Source: an uncultured bacterium
GTDB taxonomy: Bacteria > Bacillota > Clostridia > Lachnospirales > Lachnospiraceae
Reading direction: 5' to 3'
DNA length: 6,907 nucleotides
Assembly: GCA_937893485.1 (NCBI GenBank)
Contig: CALBJL010000122.1
Location: 1 to 6,907 of the forward strand
Shown: positions 5,305 to 6,907 of the stretch, one piece after another
Layout of the letters: each line of letters begins with the position of its first letter
Numbering within the stretch: position 1 is the first letter of the stretch
Made by a program: the position numbers and the translations under genes
Notes under the pieces: model-generated
The model's database searches: none
What the model was told of the DNA's origin: nothing
Seen by the model: only the letters and a program-made list of their open reading frames with translations

Positions 5305-6432
5305 TTAAAGCGGCTGATAATCACGGATCACATGGAGTGCCGGCAGCACATTGCCCTCATAGTCAAACAATGCCTGATTCGCCCACTCATTTCCACACGG
5401 ACCGGGGTCATTCATATATGCCAGCGATGCCGGCGTTGCCCAGCCGCTGCCGGGTACCGGTATCCATGCCGGCTCCCACCAGAAAAATCCTTTGACCCGC
5501 CCATCTGCGACAGTATCCAGCCGCATCAGCAGTGCCGAGATAAAATCCGCCTGTCCTTGCTTTGTCATCGGATACTCGATCCGCTCGACTAATGCGGGCT
5601 TTGTCGCATAGCCTTTTCGCTCATCCTCCGTGAGCTGTTCATACGAAGCGTAATCCTCCATCGTATATCCCATCGACACCTCAGCGATGATCAGATCCTT
5701 TCCATAGCGCACCGCGATGTCATTCAGATTCGCCAGCAGCTGATCCATCGTCCCATGCCAGAACGGATAGTAGGACAGCCCGATCAGGTCAAAATCCTCA
5801 CCACGCGCGGTATAATGGTCAAACCAGCGGCGGTACAGCTCATTGTTGCCGCCGTTATCCAGATGGATCATCGTCAGAATGTCCGGATCGCTCTCACGCA
5901 CCGCACGGATACCCGCGCTCACAAAACGCGCCACATTGTCATATTCCGTGACTCCATGATCCACATCCAGCCTGCCCTCCGGCCACAAAAGACCGTTTGA
6001 CAGCTCATTGCCGACCTGTACCATCGTCACACGCACACCGGCATCCAGAAATGTGCGCATCGTCTGCTTCGTAAATGTATAGACTGCCTGCTCCAGTTCG
6101 GTCACGGACAGCTCCCGCCATGCCTTGGGTTTGATCTGTTTGCCCGGATCAGCCCAGAAATCGCTGTACTGGAAATCGAGCAGCACATCAAAGCCTTTTT
6201 CACTCACCCGTTTTGCGATCGCAAGCGTCGTCGGCACATCATTTTCACCTGCGCCGTAGCTGTCATGGTTCTCACTCCACGGATCATTCCAGATGCGCAG
6301 CCGGATCGTGTCGATGTCATGCTCCTTTAAAATATCGAGCACATCGCGCTTCTTTCCGCCATCATAATATCTGGCGCCAAGTCGTTCCAGCTCCAGCATC
6401 GTCGACAGATCCGCTCCTTTGATATATCTCAT
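5305..6432 (-). CDS. GH53 endo-beta-1,4-galactanase (arabinogalactan endo-1,4-beta-galactosidase), predicted cytoplasmic
   Basis: This complete 375-residue glycoside hydrolase family 53 enzyme cleaves internal beta-1,4-galactosyl links in the galactan side chains of pectin or in galacto-oligosaccharides. Family landmarks occur in order: KGADLSTMLELE (5-16), RLRIWNDPW (44-52), LDFQYSDFWADPGKQ (85-99), VQVGNELSNG (138-147), SYYPFWHGT (220-228), IIAEVSMGY (248-256) and GFFWWEPAWIPV (315-326). Glu143 in GNE is the expected acid/base and Glu251 the expected nucleophile of this clan GH-A barrel. The protein starts directly with the catalytic domain and has no signal peptide or anchor, so it probably acts inside the cell on imported oligosaccharides. 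Position 88 is Gln where well-known members have His. The ATG at 6432 has AGGAG 7 nt upstream and lies 15 nt after the zinc-ribbon gene, so the two are co-transcribed. A terminator follows. No galactan transporter or beta-galactosidase gene is visible in the window. Confidence 0.95.
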   Translation of the reverse strand: MRYIKGADLSTMLELERLGARYYDGGKKRDVLDILKEHDIDTIRLRIWNDPWSENHDSYGAGENDVPTTLAIAKRVSEKGFDVLLDFQYSDFWADPGKQIKPKAWRELSVTELEQAVYTFTKQTMRTFLDAGVRVTMVQVGNELSNGLLWPEGRLDVDHGVTEYDNVARFVSAGIRAVRESDPDILTMIHLDNGGNNELYRRWFDHYTARGEDFDLIGLSYYPFWHGTMDQLLANLNDIAVRYGKDLIIAEVSMGYTMEDYASYEQLTEDERKGYATKPALVERIEYPMTKQGQADFISALLMRLDTVADGRVKGFFWWEPAWIPVPGSGWATPASLAYMNDPGPCGNEWANQALFDYEGNVLPALHVIRDYQPL

Positions 6433-6447
6433 GATAAAGCTCCTGTT

Positions 6448-6666
6448 TTAGTCGAAATCGAATTTTGTAATCCGCTCGTGCATCGCACCATAACGGAAAC
6501 GCACCATCTCATTTTTCTCCAGAACATCCTTCTCATCGCCGCGATACTGGCAGCGGATACAGCTATAGATGCCGGTTTCTTTATTATAGAACATATCGAT
6601 ATCGAGATCTCTCATAAAGCATGAGGGACATCTGAAGTTTAATTTGCCTTTTGTAAGTTGAGCCAT
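6448..6666 (-). CDS. Small zinc-ribbon protein, function unknown
   Basis: This small basic protein of 72 residues has two CxxC knuckles, CPSC (Cys13/Cys16) and CIRC (Cys36/Cys39), 19 residues apart. That is a standard zinc-ribbon layout. The rest is a charged C-terminal tail (about 44-72) with no recognised domain, signal peptide or membrane segment, so it should be cytosolic. Zinc ribbons of this kind often contact nucleic acid or a protein partner, but nothing here says which. The ATG at 6666 has a strong AAGGAGGT with a 9-nt gap, all inside the 3' end of the preceding gene, which it overlaps by 28 nt. The GH53 gene follows after 15 nt. The close overlap with the upstream gene suggests a functional link with that protein rather than with the galactanase. 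It is complete and probably real. Confidence 0.78.
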   Translation of the reverse strand: MAQLTKGKLNFRCPSCFMRDLDIDMFYNKETGIYSCIRCQYRGDEKDVLEKNEMVRFRYGAMHERITKFDFD

Positions 6667-6907
6667 GTCGCAAATACCTCCTTGTCTGAGACTTTCTTTT
6701 TATAGCCGAGCTTGAACATCGGTGAGAATGCATATCCCTCCTGAATATAGCCCTCTGCGCCTCCGGTTTGTGTCAGGGACACTGCTGTCTCGATCGCCGG
6801 AATCTTTGCGCTGACTGCCGTGGCATCTGCCAGACGCTCCTCACGGCACTTGTACTCATAAGAGATCGTCTTTGTCTCGCTGCCCTCGTTCTTCAGAGCG
6901 CTGATCT
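6639..6907 (-). CDS. Unrecognised protein, C-terminal 88 residues only (5' end outside window)
   Basis: Reading inwards from the right edge, the frame starting at 6905 is open for 88 codons and ends with TAA at 6641-6639. It begins ISALKNEGSETKTISYEY and ends WLNLQKAN. The fragment is mixed alpha/beta in character with many charged residues, and has a glycine-containing stretch TQTGGAEGY (45-53) and a basic segment KLGYKKKVSDKE (65-76). No membrane helix, signal or cysteine cluster is visible, and I do not recognise the family. The two other minus-strand frames over the same bases are closed by early stops, and the strong ribosome binding site of the zinc-ribbon gene lies inside this gene's end. 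Both facts support it as a genuine coding 3' end. It is the first visible member of the operon that ends with GH53. Confidence 0.62.
   Translation of the reverse strand, partial: ISALKNEGSETKTISYEYKCREERLADATAVSAKIPAIETAVSLTQTGGAEGYIQEGYAFSPMFKLGYKKKVSDKEVFATWLNLQKAN

Noticed and set aside
1..6907. tRNA, rRNA, CRISPR array, insertion sequence or attachment site.
   Set aside because: I saw no cloverleaf-like gene, no regularly spaced direct repeats, no transposase or integrase coding and no terminal inverted repeats.

Overview
The window comes from a low-to-mid G+C Gram-positive, most likely a Clostridia/Lachnospiraceae-type gut bacterium. Three things suggest this: AGGAG/GGGGGA-type ribosome binding sites, a cytoplasmic GH53 galactanase of the type common in that group, and a Gram-positive exosortase (XrtG) locus. 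The family-level placement is inference and the species cannot be named. All seven genes lie on the minus strand, so transcription runs from high to low coordinates. Long plus-strand reading frames are shadows of these genes.

Layout in transcription order. (1) 6907-5305 is the end of an operon: the C-terminal 88 residues of an unrecognised protein, a 72-residue zinc-ribbon protein that overlaps it by 28 nt, and a complete GH53 endo-beta-1,4-galactanase without a signal peptide. A strong intrinsic terminator follows at 5281-5246. (2) 5304-5047 is a 258-bp intergenic region. It holds the terminator, a perfect 11+1+11 palindrome (5244-5222), a promoter with a consensus -10 (5150-5122), and a 10-bp palindrome at the predicted transcription start (5114-5105). 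(3) 5046 to beyond position 1 is a tightly packed four-gene operon: a GT2-GtrA fusion glycosyltransferase, a secreted protein with a Firmicu-CTERM-like sorting tail, the exosortase XrtG, and an XrtG-associated processive-type GT2 that runs off the left edge.

Working model. The secreted acidic protein carries two tandem DOMON/CBM9-like modules. It would be exported by Sec, held by its C-terminal TPTG-TM-basic tail, and cut and transferred by XrtG (Cys97, Arg139, His159). The two glycosyltransferases would make the lipid-linked sugar and the polysaccharide to which the protein is joined, or with which it is exported. The XrtG, CTERM and GT2 association is an established comparative-genomic pattern; the acceptor and the glycan are unknown.

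The least expected feature is in the last gene. After a full-length GT2 unit (about 420 residues), the open frame continues through a charged linker, another transmembrane helix and at least 130 residues of a predicted extracytoplasmic domain. This may be a sensor or binding domain fused to the polymer synthase.
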